Assembly: GCA_016178055.1 (NCBI GenBank)
Contig: JACOUC010000010.1
Location: forward strand, 1-37,657
Direction of reading: 5' to 3'
Origin: Chlamydiota bacterium
GTDB lineage: Bacteria > Auribacterota > JACPWU01
Length of the DNA stretch: 37,657 nucleotides
The notes under the pieces are model-generated. The model saw only the letters and a program-made list of their open reading frames with translations. It was not told the DNA's origin and made no database searches. Below, piece after piece: positions 27,634 through 36,538 of the stretch (positions are counted from its first letter, which is position 1; every line of letters starts with the position of its first letter). Both the position numbers and the translations under genes were made by a program.

Positions 27634-27891
27634 ATGAAAAAAAAATGTAATTTTTGTGGTCATCAAAATTTTAGAGTGAGTGAAGTGCAATATATTTATA
27701 AACAAGATAGAAAATTTTTTGTGGTCAATGGAGTTCCTTGTGAAGAATGCGAGTTTTGCAAGGAGCAATATTTTCAGGCTTCTGTATTAAAGAAAATAGA
27801 ACGAGAATTTGTGAATATTTATTCTTCAGATAAGAAAAAAATTAAAATGATCAAAGTTCCCATTGAAGAGTTCGAAGAGATTACTGCTTAA
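27634..27891 (+). CDS. YgiT-type zinc-finger protein, likely antitoxin
   Basis: This 85-residue protein has zinc-ligand pairs C5/C8 (CNFC) and C36/C39 (CEEC), with another Cys at 42. That is the N-terminal zinc domain of MqsA/YgiT antitoxins. It lacks the C-terminal helix-turn-helix of full MqsA, so it probably cannot bind DNA by itself. GATGAGAG precedes the ATG. It forms an operon with the DUF4258 gene. Confidence 0.75.
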   Translation: MKKKCNFCGHQNFRVSEVQYIYKQDRKFFVVNGVPCEECEFCKEQYFQASVLKKIEREFVNIYSSDKKKIKMIKVPIEEFEEITA

Positions 27892-27940
27892 TAAGTCATG
27901 CAAGTGATCGGGTTAAATGTTTTGTTGTGGAAGTGAGGTT

Positions 27941-28018
27941 CATTTTGTAGTCGCCCCATTTATGGGGCTGCACGGACTGCCCGATAAATCGGGCGACTAC
28001 GAAAAAAAGCATGATGGG
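27941..28018. repeat. Palindromic GTAGTCGCCC element, copy C
   Basis: It starts CATTTTGTAGTCGCCCC, contains CCCCATTTATGGGG and CCCGATAAATCGGG, and ends GGCGACTACGAAAAA before CATGATGGG. It is the most regular of the three copies and shares its outer flanks with copy A. Confidence 0.95.
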
Positions 28019-28073
28019 GCGGATTTTCATCGTACGAGATGATCTCGAAAAGTTCATTGAAATTAATACACAA

Positions 28074-28116
28074 GTAACACTTTTTTTGATATATTAAGTG
28101 TTGAAAAAGGTGTTAC
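28074..28116 (+). promoter_or_regulatory. Operator-like overlapping inverted repeats before the MazEF-type pair
   Basis: GTAACAC (28074-28080) pairs with GTGTTAC (28110-28116), and AACACTT (28077-28083) pairs with AAGTGTT (28096-28102). The T-rich centre holds TTGATATATT, a likely promoter core. The last arm touches the ATG at 28117. This fits autoregulation by the ribbon-helix-helix antitoxin (inference). Confidence 0.6.
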
Positions 28117-28386
28117 ATGAAAACTCTTTCAAGAACGGTTCGAAGAAGTGTTGCTCTGCCGCGACAGTTGGTTGAGGAAGTCGTGCGTTTTGCCCCTCAT
28201 GAATTTCGCCGAAATCTCAATCGGATTGTAAATATTGCTCTTCAAGAATTCATTGCCCACCAAAAGAGAAAAGCCTTAGAAAATGCAATGGCCAAAATGG
28301 CAAGGGATCCAGAAATTCGCTCTCAAATTCGAGAGATCTCAAAGTATTTTTCTTCTACAGAAAATGATGGTCTAAAAAATGATTAG
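28117..28386 (+). CDS. Ribbon-helix-helix-type antitoxin, partner of MazF
   Basis: This 89-residue protein begins with a basic strand-like segment (SRTVRRSVALPRQLVEEV), followed by two helices, as in MetJ/Arc-type antitoxins. The C-terminal part is helical and charged and would wrap the toxin. AAAAAGG precedes the ATG at good distance. Its last eight bases overlap the toxin gene, which is typical for translationally coupled toxin-antitoxin pairs. Family assignment is from size, N-terminal pattern and position. Confidence 0.65.
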   Translation: MKTLSRTVRRSVALPRQLVEEVVRFAPHEFRRNLNRIVNIALQEFIAHQKRKALENAMAKMARDPEIRSQIREISKYFSSTENDGLKND

Positions 28387-28741
28387 CCGGGGGCAAATTT
28401 ATTTTGTAAATTTGAATCCGATTCAAGGTCGTGAACAATCGGGAAAGAGGCCAGTTTTAGTTGTATCTGTGGATGCCATCAATCAACAACCCCTGGTCAT
28501 AACGGTGGTCGTTGGTACGGATGCAAAAAATATTCATCGGGATTATCCCACCAACGTTCGTGTGAGTCAAAAGGAGTCTGGATTACCTCTCGATACTGTT
28601 TTTTTATGCTTTCAAATTCGCTCGCTGGATCCCTCTCGTTTTATAGATTCCAAGAGTCACTCTCTTGATTTAGTGGGTTCGCTCCCTCAAGATCGGATGA
28701 TTGAGGTGGATCAAGCATTAAGGCTTGTCCTAGGATTATAG
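28379..28741 (+). CDS. mazF: MazF/PemK-family endoribonuclease toxin
   Basis: The 120-residue protein has the family's hallmark opening RGQIYFVNLNPIQGREQSGKRPVLVVS, followed by a central VVVGTD segment and the later strand FLCFQIRSLDPSRF. MazF proteins are sequence-specific mRNA interferases that slow growth when the antitoxin is lost. Length is normal for the family (about 110-120). The start overlaps the antitoxin gene. No disruption is visible, so it should be functional. Confidence 0.9.
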   Translation: MISRGQIYFVNLNPIQGREQSGKRPVLVVSVDAINQQPLVITVVVGTDAKNIHRDYPTNVRVSQKESGLPLDTVFLCFQIRSLDPSRFIDSKSHSLDLVGSLPQDRMIEVDQALRLVLGL

Positions 28742-28788
28742 TGGAAAATCGGCCGAGCTTATACGCAAAGAGACGGCGGTAAGATTTG

Positions 28789-28836
28789 AAAAAGCTATAA
28801 AATTATCATCGATCGACAGTAGATTTATAGCTTTTT
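28789..28836 (+). terminator. A/T-rich hairpin after mazF
   Basis: AAAAAGCTATAAA (28789-28801) and TTTATAGCTTTTT (28824-28836) form a perfect 13-base stem with a 22-base loop and a U-tract on the right arm. The low GC content makes it a weak intrinsic terminator candidate. Confidence 0.45.
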
Positions 28837-28954
28837 AAATTTACTTTGTAAATTCCAGTTATCCTTCAAACATGATAAAATCAACTTACTGGCAGAGTAA
28901 ATGTGGCATGGGAAAATACAAGTTTTATGGTTATATTAAAACAGGGATGACATC

Positions 28955-29137
28955 ATGATAATCCGGAGTATGAAGGAAAAACGCGAAGTGATGAAAAAAG
29001 AGTTTCTTGCCTTGAGCCCTTTGGAAAGAATCCAACAAATGAATCAGGTCTTTAATGATATTATTGCTCTAAAGGCAAAGACACTTGGGGTACCTGAGTA
29101 TGAAATCTATAGAAGCTACTTTAGACCTCGTCAGTAA
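28955..29137 (+). CDS. Small protein encoded with the nucleotidyltransferase
   Basis: A 60-residue, charged, helical protein (KKEFLALSPLERIQQMNQVFND). An AGGGA precedes the ATG. It overlaps the start of the nucleotidyltransferase gene by 38 bases, so the two form one transcriptional unit, probably a toxin-antitoxin-like pair. I recognise no named family. Confidence 0.6.
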   Translation: MIIRSMKEKREVMKKEFLALSPLERIQQMNQVFNDIIALKAKTLGVPEYEIYRSYFRPRQ

Positions 29138-29882
29138 AGCAGTAAAGTCTCTGAAGATGCAGGATCACGTTTTACTTACAGTGATCGGAGGCTATGCTGT
29201 TATTGCTCATGGTATTGAACGAACCACGAAGGACGTTGACTTTTGTTTTTATTCAGATTTGTATCATAAAAGTGACGTTCAAGGGCTTGTTGAATCGCTT
29301 AAAGGTGTGTTTCCGTCTCATTTTGGAATTCGCTTTATAGAAGGCAGCAAATCCCTTGATGATCCTTTTCAACACGATGTTGTTTTTATTGAAGATATTA
29401 ACGGTGATTATCCCAGGATCGATATCATTGTTGCAAAATATCACTGGGAGTTGGAGGGGATTAAAGAGGCCAAATCTGTGAAAGGAATTCCTCTTCCTGT
29501 TCTCCCTAAACCTTATCTCATTGCGATGAAGTTAAACCCTAAAACCGAAATTGGCGCGTGAACCGAGACGCAAGATCTTGGCCATCTTGACCTTCAGAAA
29601 GCCTCGACAGACATCTGTCAATGTATGTCTACGTTTTCTTCAGGCCAATCTGGCTCAAGCTCTTGCGTCTCGGTTCACGCGCCAATTTCGGTTTTAGGGT
29701 TAAAAGCTGGAGGTTTTAAAGATGATCTGGATGTTTACGAGCTTCACCAACTTCTTTCTGAGGAAGAAAAAAAGAAAACCTTAAAATTGGCCAAGCTCAT
29801 TCATAAGGATAAATCTTTGAAGAGAATTCTAACACCACGAAAAGAGATTAGAGAGAAGGAGGATCCGGATCAGTTGCTTTAG
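29100..29882 (+). pseudogene. AbiEii/DUF6036-type nucleotidyltransferase, interrupted by an inverted-repeat element
   Basis: I start at ATG 29100; a TTG 15 bases upstream is less likely. Residues 28-48 give VIGGYAVIAHGIERTTKDVDF, a nucleotidyltransferase GG...DVD motif with D45 and D47. The original reading KPYLIAMKL...KAGGFKDDLDVYELHQLL is split after Leu by an insert at 29536-29703. A TGA inside the element (29559-29561) ends the first part at 154 residues. Removing element plus one TTAA copy restores a single frame of about 204 codons, because the 168 added bases are a multiple of three. The right-hand part stays open from the element to 29882. The protein is presumably inactive unless the TGA is read through, since the helical C-terminus is lost. 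Confidence 0.85.
29532..29703. mobile_element. MITE-like element, 164 bp, 40-bp perfect terminal inverted repeats, TTAA target duplication
   Basis: Bases 29535-29575 and 29661-29701 are perfect reverse complements over 41 bases (ACCCTAAAACCGAAATTGG... on the left). TTAA occurs at 29532-29535 and 29700-29703 directly outside the element, consistent with a four-base target duplication. The inner 85 bases are also loosely self-complementary, so the transcript would fold into one long hairpin. There is no ORF of its own, so it would depend on a transposase elsewhere. Confidence 0.85.
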
Positions 29883-30316
29883 CGGATTTCTAAATTTTTT
29901 TTCATCCAGTGAATAATTTCTGTGATGAAGCGATCAAAATCGGGTAGGCTATTCTGAAGTCGTTCGTAGACTTTATTAAAATTAACCGCCATATATTCAT
30001 GGACTAGGATATTACGAAAACCTCCAAGTTTTTCAAATCTTTGAGCGAGTGCGAGGGGAATAACATCCACGCGAGCGAGTGCATTGAGAACTAAATCATA
30101 TCCAACAGCTCTTTCGGAAAAATGACCCACTAGAATATGGTTTCCAATATCAAAAAGAGCTTCTGCGGCAAGATGTAGCCCATGTTCAACGGCCCATCGG
30201 TGTGTGGTATCTTTTAAAAGCTCTTCCTTTGACTTTTTCTGAAGAAACGAGAGTTCCTTTAATGTTTCTTGAAGAAAGGCCAATCGTTCTTCAACAACAT
30301 TATGTCTAAAGACCAT
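29879..30316 (-). CDS. hepT: HepT-type toxin (DUF86 / HEPN)
   Basis: The 145-residue helical protein carries the HEPN RNase motif R101-NILV-H106-E-Y108 (Rx4H plus Tyr). A helix rich in His and Ala (HGLHLAAEALFDIGNHIL) precedes it, as in HepT. HEPN toxins cleave RNA as dimers, and in the MntA/HepT system the Tyr is blocked by adenylylation. Its start overlaps the antitoxin stop by one base (TAATG), so the pair is translationally coupled. Its 3' end overlaps by four bases the converging nucleotidyltransferase remnant. Confidence 0.85.
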   Translation of the reverse strand: MVFRHNVVEERLAFLQETLKELSFLQKKSKEELLKDTTHRWAVEHGLHLAAEALFDIGNHILVGHFSERAVGYDLVLNALARVDVIPLALAQRFEKLGGFRNILVHEYMAVNFNKVYERLQNSLPDFDRFITEIIHWMKKNLEIR

Positions 30317-30708
30317 TAGCGTTCTCCAAAAAGTAAATCATATTGTAATTTTCGGATATGTTCTGTGTCGAAATATTCCCGATAAACACCCATTTCGAAC
30401 CGATTAACACAGTCATCACTAACCTTTTGATAGACGAGGAGACCATTGGCGAGCGCTTCATATTTGAGCAAAGATGTTGCATGATTTAATGTGACAATGT
30501 CTATTTTTTTAATATCTATTTCTCTCGAAATAGAAGCGGCTAAACGAGCCTCCTCAAAGGGGGTGAGCTCTTCCTGGACAAGAAGGGCAATATCGATATC
30601 GCTTTCTGGATGGGTTACGCCAATAACTTGGGATCCAAAGAGATAAGCCAGTTCAATTTTTGAGAATGGCTGGAACAGGAGTTTCCAGATATTTCGGTCG
30701 ATTTCCAT
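30316..30708 (-). CDS. mntA: MntA-type nucleotidyltransferase antitoxin
   Basis: The 130-residue protein has the minimal nucleotidyltransferase motif GSx10DxD: G25-S26, then D37 and D39 (GSQVIGVTHPESDIDIALL). A third acidic position is likely in the strand KKIDIVTL. In characterised MntA/HepT pairs this enzyme adds AMP to the HepT Tyr and so neutralises the toxin. It is the first gene of the minus-strand pair and begins 185 bases from the divergent large pseudogene. Confidence 0.85.
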   Translation of the reverse strand: MEIDRNIWKLLFQPFSKIELAYLFGSQVIGVTHPESDIDIALLVQEELTPFEEARLAASISREIDIKKIDIVTLNHATSLLKYEALANGLLVYQKVSDDCVNRFEMGVYREYFDTEHIRKLQYDLLFGER

Positions 30709-30761
30709 ATTTTTAGTATACTCGAAGACGAGCGACAGAAGAATGGAATTCTATATTTTAT

Positions 30762-30795
30762 TTTTTACTTTTTAGAGTAAAAATGTGTCCTAATT
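30762..30795 (+). promoter_or_regulatory. Promoter-like motif, copy 3
   Basis: TTTTTAC plus TTTTT (30762-30773), 11 bases, then GTGTCCTAATT (30785-30795). It lies about 98 bases before ATG 30893. Confidence 0.5.
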
Positions 30796-31191
30796 AATGG
30801 CTTTATATGTTTATATCCTTTTATGGATAATGTTTGGCCGCAATGGATTATTTAAAAATTAAATTTAGTATCAAGAACTAAGGTTGGTATTCATGGAAAG
30901 GGTTTTTCGGGAGGGGATAGCGCTTTTTTTGTCTTTTTTCCTCCTTTTCGATCGTTTTTCTATCAGTTTTGGACAGAATTTGTCACCCCAGACCTCTTTC
31001 CAGATTCAGAAACCATTCTCTGATCTAAAGCCCTCTTCATTACGAGAGCTGACACTTCCACGTGATATTGGAGAGATTGTTGATCAATCGATTGTTCCAA
31101 ACCGTCCGATGCTATTTATTATAGAAGATATCCATTGCCAATTTGAAGTTCAGAAGAATATTCGAAAAATATTGGGAATACTTAAAAGACA

Positions 31192-31305
31192 GCTCGAGGC
31201 TGGAAGCTCGAAGCTCGAAGCAAAAGCAAAAACTGGAGAAGTATTTACCTCGAGCCTCGAGCCTTTGGCCTCGAGCGTTTTTTCCTCCAGCCTCGAGCCT
31301 CGAGC
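31192..31305. repeat. CTCGAGC-type heptamer stem-loop element, copy IV, with frame change
   Basis: Left arm, core and a broken, duplicated right arm. The coding frame that enters the element is not the one that leaves it. The homologous codon position in the other two paralogues holds copies I and VI. Confidence 0.95.
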
Positions 31306-31973
31306 TGTTTTAATGTCTTTCTCGAAGGAGCCTCAGGTCCCATTGATATGTCATTTTTTACAAGTTTTCCAGATCATCAAGTGCTTGAATCTTTGCAAGA
31401 AAAGTTTTTAAAGGATTTAGATGTGACCGGGGCAGAGTCTTTTCTTATGACGGACGAAGCTAAAGGAGCTCAGGGGATTGGAATTGAGGATGTTCAGGCG
31501 TATCTGGATAATTTTAAGTGGTTTGGAAAATTATTGGAAGGGAAAGAGCGCTTAAAGAGTGAATGGGAGAAAATAGAAATCATATTGGATCAGCTTGAGA
31601 AAAAGATTTATTCATCAGAGTTTCTGTCCTTTCGAGAACTGAAGAAAAAATATGATGAAGGAAAATTAAATCTTGATCAGTATGTAGACTCCTTAGGGGA
31701 ATTGTACAAAATGAAATTGGGTCAGACTCTTGGAGAGCTTTACCCTCAGATCAGTCAAATGCAATCTGCAAAGAAAATAACACTTTCAATTAATCAAAAA
31801 GAGGTTGAGAAGGAATATTTTGAGTTTGTTCAAGCTCTTCAAAAGAAGTTAGTCCAAGAGGATTTTAAGGAGGTCGTTAAAAATATTTTGAATTACCGAT
31901 CAGAGAAAATAAATGTGGAGGAGCATTATTTATTTTTAAGTCAATATTTAGAACCAGGACAAGAGGAGAGGGT

Positions 31974-32055
31974 CTCCCCTCTTAAGGTAAGAAGGGTAGG
32001 GGGAGTTATGGAAGAAATCAATAACCCCACCGACTCCCCTTATCTTAAGGGGAGG
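31974..32055. repeat. Intragenic inverted repeat with CTTAAG core
   Basis: CTCCCCTCTTAAGGTAAGAAG... (31974-32009) pairs with ...CTCCCCTTATCTTAAGGGG (32021-32055). It sits where the giant gene carries heptamer copy II, but its sequence is unrelated. Confidence 0.8.
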
Positions 32056-32219
32056 GAAAAACAAGAAGATAAAGAACTCTATCCCAATCTCAAGCTTCTC
32101 TTCCAACAAATGGCGCTCACAAAAGATCTTTCATGGGAGAAACTGAAAGAAGAGAGGAAGATTATCAGGTCTTAAAGAGAATTATATCGATGGAGGGGAC
32201 GAGGGAAGATATTAATAAG

Positions 32220-32284
32220 CTCGAGGCTCGAAGCTCGAAGCAACAGCAAAAAATAGAGAAGTATTTACCTCGAGCCTCGAGCCA
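32220..32284. repeat. CTCGAGC-type heptamer stem-loop element, copy V, one unit shorter
   Basis: The left arm has one heptamer fewer than copy VI, so the core is read in another frame (KQQQKIEKY instead of EAKAKTGE). The frame stays open because the arms encode permutations of the same peptide in all three frames. Confidence 0.95.
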
Positions 32285-32689
32285 GAAGAGCATCTTTATC
32301 AAAAACTTTCTCTCAAACCTTCAAAATATTGCAGCAAATCAAGGGGTGGAATACGAACCTCCAGATTTTGGAGACCTTTTTTCAATTGCTCAAAAATTTT
32401 ATGCTCAGGTTTTGAAAAGGGATCAGATTTTCTCTGAGAAAATTCTAAAAGAGATAGAGCAAAATCATTTGACCTATGCGGCTTTGGTTGTGGGTGGGTT
32501 TCACACGGTGGGTTTTAAGCAAAAATTAAAGGAGGCCAATATGGGCTATTGTGTTATTGCGCCTTATGCAGTTGGAGATGATGGGCGAAGGGGTTATTTT
32601 GCAAAGATGAATGATCAAGGAATTATTTTTAAAAAAGCTGGCAGGATGCTTTCCCCACCCTTGCTTGATTTTTTACGTGAGATTGCAGC

Positions 32690-34420
32690 TCCTTCTTCTG
32701 AAGAGGTTCTTAGAAGAATGGCTGTGGCGATGATGCAATCCTACGAAGCATCAGGACGTGTTTTGGATTATCCCTTTTTGAGACGGTGGAGAAAAAGTGC
32801 TCAAACGAGAGAGGATCGTAGGATTCTAGAAGCGGCTGCAAATTTCTATCGGCGTTGGGGACTCGGTGGAAGAACACTTCCTGGAGCTAAGCGAGAGAAA
32901 GAATTAGGTCGAGTGGGAATAAAGGTACTTAAGTCGTTCGATCGGTATTGGAAAGAATTTAACAAAGTTACCGCTCGTGCGCAAGGTCGGTTTGAGAATA
33001 GGGACTGGGAAGGGATGGTCGAGGATACTGAAGATCGAGTTCATTTGTATAATAAATTGCTTGATAGAACTGCAGTGAAAATCCGTGCTCTTTTGGGAGA
33101 CCTATATCAAGATAAAGATGCATGGGAGTTTTTAAAAGGGATTTTCTATAAACGAGTTTTGGACAGATACGAAGGGGATATGGCTCTCACATTTTTTTAT
33201 TCGGTGATGAGAAGAATGTTTTTGGGGGATGGTGTCTCTATTGAATATCAAGACGATGGATTTAAGGAGGAGTCTTTGGTTACCAAAACGGCTCCTGTAC
33301 GACATTATGAACCCAGTGAGAGAGAACCACGTCCTACGGTAGAGCAGATTGTGAGGGACTTGAGTTTTAAAGCCAGATTCTCAAATTTAGAAGGAGATGT
33401 AGATTGGATTGTCTAGCAATTGGAAGGACAGCTTAAAAATGGAACAGGTGATTTTGAAATTGAAAAAATAGAGATCTTAGAACCTATGTTTTTTCGTAAT
33501 ACAGAGGCGAATGTTTTTGGAAAAATTTATTTGAAATCCGGAAAAGTATTACCTCTTATACTTGGTTTTATTCATCCTGCAAAAGTTGAACTACTTCAGG
33601 AGGTAAGGTCACATCTTGAAAATGGTGATCAATTTGTTCTCCCCAAAGGGATTAAAGGGCGGGCCATGACGGCGTTTACACTCGCTCATTTTCCCTATGT
33701 GCTGAAGCTTCATGCAGACACTTCTGATAAAGTTGGGGCAACCCAAGATGTGGTTACTGAAAAGTATGAATTGGTTCGGTTAAGAGATCGTGCAGGTCGA
33801 TTACCAGGGCCTTTTCGCTATCGAAATTTGGAGTTTGGAAAAAGTAATTTTTCACAAGAAGTTCTTGATGAATTAATCGAGCGTAATCCAAATACTGTTC
33901 GAATGGATGGAGATCATGTTCTTTTTGAGAATATTTATCTCCAATACAAGGCAGAACTGGTGACTGAATATTTAAAGCATACGAGTCCTGAAGAGTCTTT
34001 GGCGCTGAGTCTCGATTTTGGCGATTTTTTGAAAGATCTTTCGGCTGTAGGGCTTTTCCCGGGAGCTATTAAGGGAGCTAATGCAGGGGTGATTGATGAA
34101 CGGTTTGTTTATTTTGATTTTGATGAGGTAGATTTTCTTATCGATCCATTAACAGGTCAACCCAACTTTCAGTTTTCTCTTTCTCCAGCGCCAAGGAGTT
34201 TTGAAGAGATGACACGTCCTAATTTTATCTGGGTCTCTGTGGTTAATGAAGTGTTCACTGATGAGTTTCTTAGCTTGGTCCCGTCGAGGCATCAGCGTAT
34301 TTTTAAAGAGATTCATGGTGATGTTTTATCTCCTACTTTTTGGGAAGATAGGATTGAAAGGTTAAAGAAAAGGGAAATCTTTGAGGTTTTTCCTTACCCT
34401 TGGGCGAGGAGACGATCTAT
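32690..34420 (+). other. aceK: Domain: isocitrate dehydrogenase kinase/phosphatase (AceK)-like, split by TAG
   Basis: The first part has the helical AceK regulatory pattern: SFDRYWKEFNKVTARAQGRFENRDW, then DRVHLYNKLLDRT and MALTFFYSVMRRMF. After the TAG come FRNTEANVFGKIYL, the ATP-lobe block GRAMTAFTLAHFPYVLKLHAD (Lys at codon 33705), KYELVRLRDRAGRL, FGDFLKDLSAVGLFPGAIKGANAGV and VYFDFDEVDF, then FKEIHGDVLSPTFW and EVFPYPWARR. Order and spacing follow AceK, which phosphorylates isocitrate dehydrogenase to send carbon into the glyoxylate shunt. The FPGD of characterised AceK reads FPGA here, so a key Asp is missing. The nearby DFDE motif is intact. With the stop codon as well, activity is doubtful. 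Confidence 0.75.
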
Positions 34421-36464
34421 GGTGGATCCATCTTTTCAAAGAGCCTTTTCTTTAATAGAAAAGCCTGAAATGCCAGAACTTACGAGAGGTATTGAGCAGT
34501 GGATCACTTCTCGTTTTCAAGATAATCTTGTTCTTATTCGATATATTTTTAATGAAGATATGAGTGACTCTTCGCTATGGACACTGTCAGAGATTCTGTT
34601 AAGTTTTTTTCAGAAACTGGGGTTGGATGAAACTCAAAAGGAACAGGCTATCTCTCGTTTAGCAGAGTTAATTAGCTCAGAAAAGGGAAAGGATTTTAAA
34701 GAAGTTGAGTTAGATATTCAAATTATTATGGAATTGATTCCTTTGGGGATTAAAGAAGATGTTGTATGGGGCGCTGCTTCTATGAGTTATTTTACACCAG
34801 AGTCTTTCTCAATTGATTTTCGTTCTGGTAAGGTTATTCAAAAACCTTATTGTAGATCTGAAAATTTTGAATTAATTGGTGATGGTATTAAAGTGAAACT
34901 TTCTCCCGAAATGACGGGTGTTAAATGTTTAGAGGTTCATCATATTTCCCAATGGCTTAGAGCATTAGGTTATCTAGCATTTCTAAGGGAAATAAGAGAA
35001 TTAGAATTCAAACTGGAAGATTCCACACAGGGCTATTTGGCTCGAACTGCTCTAGAGTCAAGGCGCAAGCTTTTAATGGAGAAAGCACAGTTACTTAGAA
35101 AAAAAATTATTATTTCAGAAGAGCGTTATGAAACATCTACATTCATTGACGGTCACATTGCCCAAGGCTATACCCCTGAAGAACTGACGGCTCTGAAGAC
35201 GAAGATCAAAGCGGGTTTGCCAGATGTCCCTTCTGAAGAAGTTGGCCTTTTAGATGCCGAGATGAGATATAGGCTTGGAGATGATGCTTACGAGAAAAGC
35301 CTTATCGATGATCAGGGCCGGTCTTATCGAATTGTGCTTTTTGATGGAGTGGTAGAAGGTTCTGAGAAATTTCTCTTGGATTGGCGTGAAGGGCCAACAC
35401 CTAAGGAAGAGAGGGGAATGATTTATGTTGCTCGTGAGATTGTCTCAGCTTGCATTCGTGCAGGACCGAATGTGTTAAGAGATTATCTTTATCATGGGGT
35501 CCATTGCGATGAATCTTCCTGGGAACATTATCGAACGATTATCGATCAACAACATCGGGATCTCACAATTTATGGAGGAGGAACCTGGAAAACGCCATCC
35601 GGAGAAGGATGGGTTCTGGTTTTTCCTAGCGCTCTGGGGAAATCTTACCGGCCGATGGCTGATCCTCAAAATCCTCAACAGCCTCTATTAGATTCTATGA
35701 CAAATTTTCCTCGGCCCTATAAAGGAACACTTGGGAAGGTGATCCATGATGTGATTGAAAGTAAGTTAAATTTGAATAGGCAGAGTACGGATTTTTCAAG
35801 AGAAATTTTGGCTCAGGTTGCTGAGCGTAAAGAGCCCCTTGTGATTCCGATTGATGTTCGTTGGCTCGAAGAAAAAAATGAAGCGGGTTTGAGGCTTGTT
35901 GAGTTTTTAAGGTCTTTACCAAAGGGAAAAATTGATCTTTTCTTTTTTGATTTTAAAAAATCAAAGTATCAACTTGAACGCTTAAGAAAGAAATTGAGTC
36001 TTCAAGAAAATGAGGTCGTTTCTTTAAATATTAAGATTAAGCCTAATGGTCATGTTCCCCCTATTGCAGAAAAGGTGGTGGAGGTCGTTCAGGAGCGCTA
36101 TCAACAAAAATATGGAAGATCTTGTAATCTTGAGCGAGAGGTCCGAGTCATTGGCCACGCAGAATATCGAGCTCTTTATGAAGAAGGTTTTAAGAAAATG
36201 AAAATCTTTGGGATTTATGGTTTGTCAGGTACGATGTTTTCTCAGCTTCTTTTGGTGGCCATCTATGGAGATTCCGAGGAATTGCGTGCGGTGATGAAAC
36301 GGTTGGGGATGGATTTGGATGAGATAAAAACGACAAAAGGGGCTTTAAAATCTCCTCAACACGTCAGGTCTAGTTTAAAGGAAATTGATCGTATTCGGTC
36401 GCAAGCCCAGATGAAGGTCAAGGAAATGTAACCCCCAGATAATCAACGGATTGTAATAAAATTA

Positions 36465-36498
36465 TTTTTACTTTTTCAACCGATAATGGGTCTTTATT
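36465..36498 (+). promoter_or_regulatory. Promoter-like motif, copy 4
   Basis: TTTTTAC plus TTTTT (36465-36476), 11 bases, then GGGTCTTTATTTA (36488 onward). It lies about 41 bases before ATG 36539. Confidence 0.45.
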
Positions 36499-36538
36499 TA
36501 TGGCTATTTTTATATTATAGTCTCAACCAAAAATTAAA

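Larger units (their letters stand above)
30893..36431 (+). pseudogene. Decayed paralogue: signal peptide + TraB/ChaN-like domain + AceK-like domain + long unknown C-terminus
   Basis: The ATG at 30893 (AAGG nine bases upstream) starts a signal peptide (ALFLSFFLLFDRFSISFGQN), then FIIEDIHC as in the giant protein. The frame changes near 31310, inside a heptamer array, to one that resumes with FNVFLEGASGPIDMSFF. A second change near 32150, with loss of about 30 residues relative to the giant protein, leads to a frame containing VVGGFHTVGF. An AceK-like region follows, cut by an in-frame TAG at 33414-33416. From 33417 the same frame is open for another 1005 codons. After AceK, about 660 residues match nothing I recognise. 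TAG is used as a normal stop by neighbouring genes, so recoding is unlikely. A TTG start at 33420 could express the second half, but no good Shine-Dalgarno sequence is seen. Confidence 0.75.

Noticed and set aside
29625-29882. Independent 85-residue gene
   Set aside because: Its first 25 codons lie in the MITE and the rest is the severed 3' part of the nucleotidyltransferase gene.
33414-33416. TAG read as an amino acid throughout the genome
   Set aside because: The giant gene, the DUF4258 gene and mazF all end in TAG, so general recoding is not supported.
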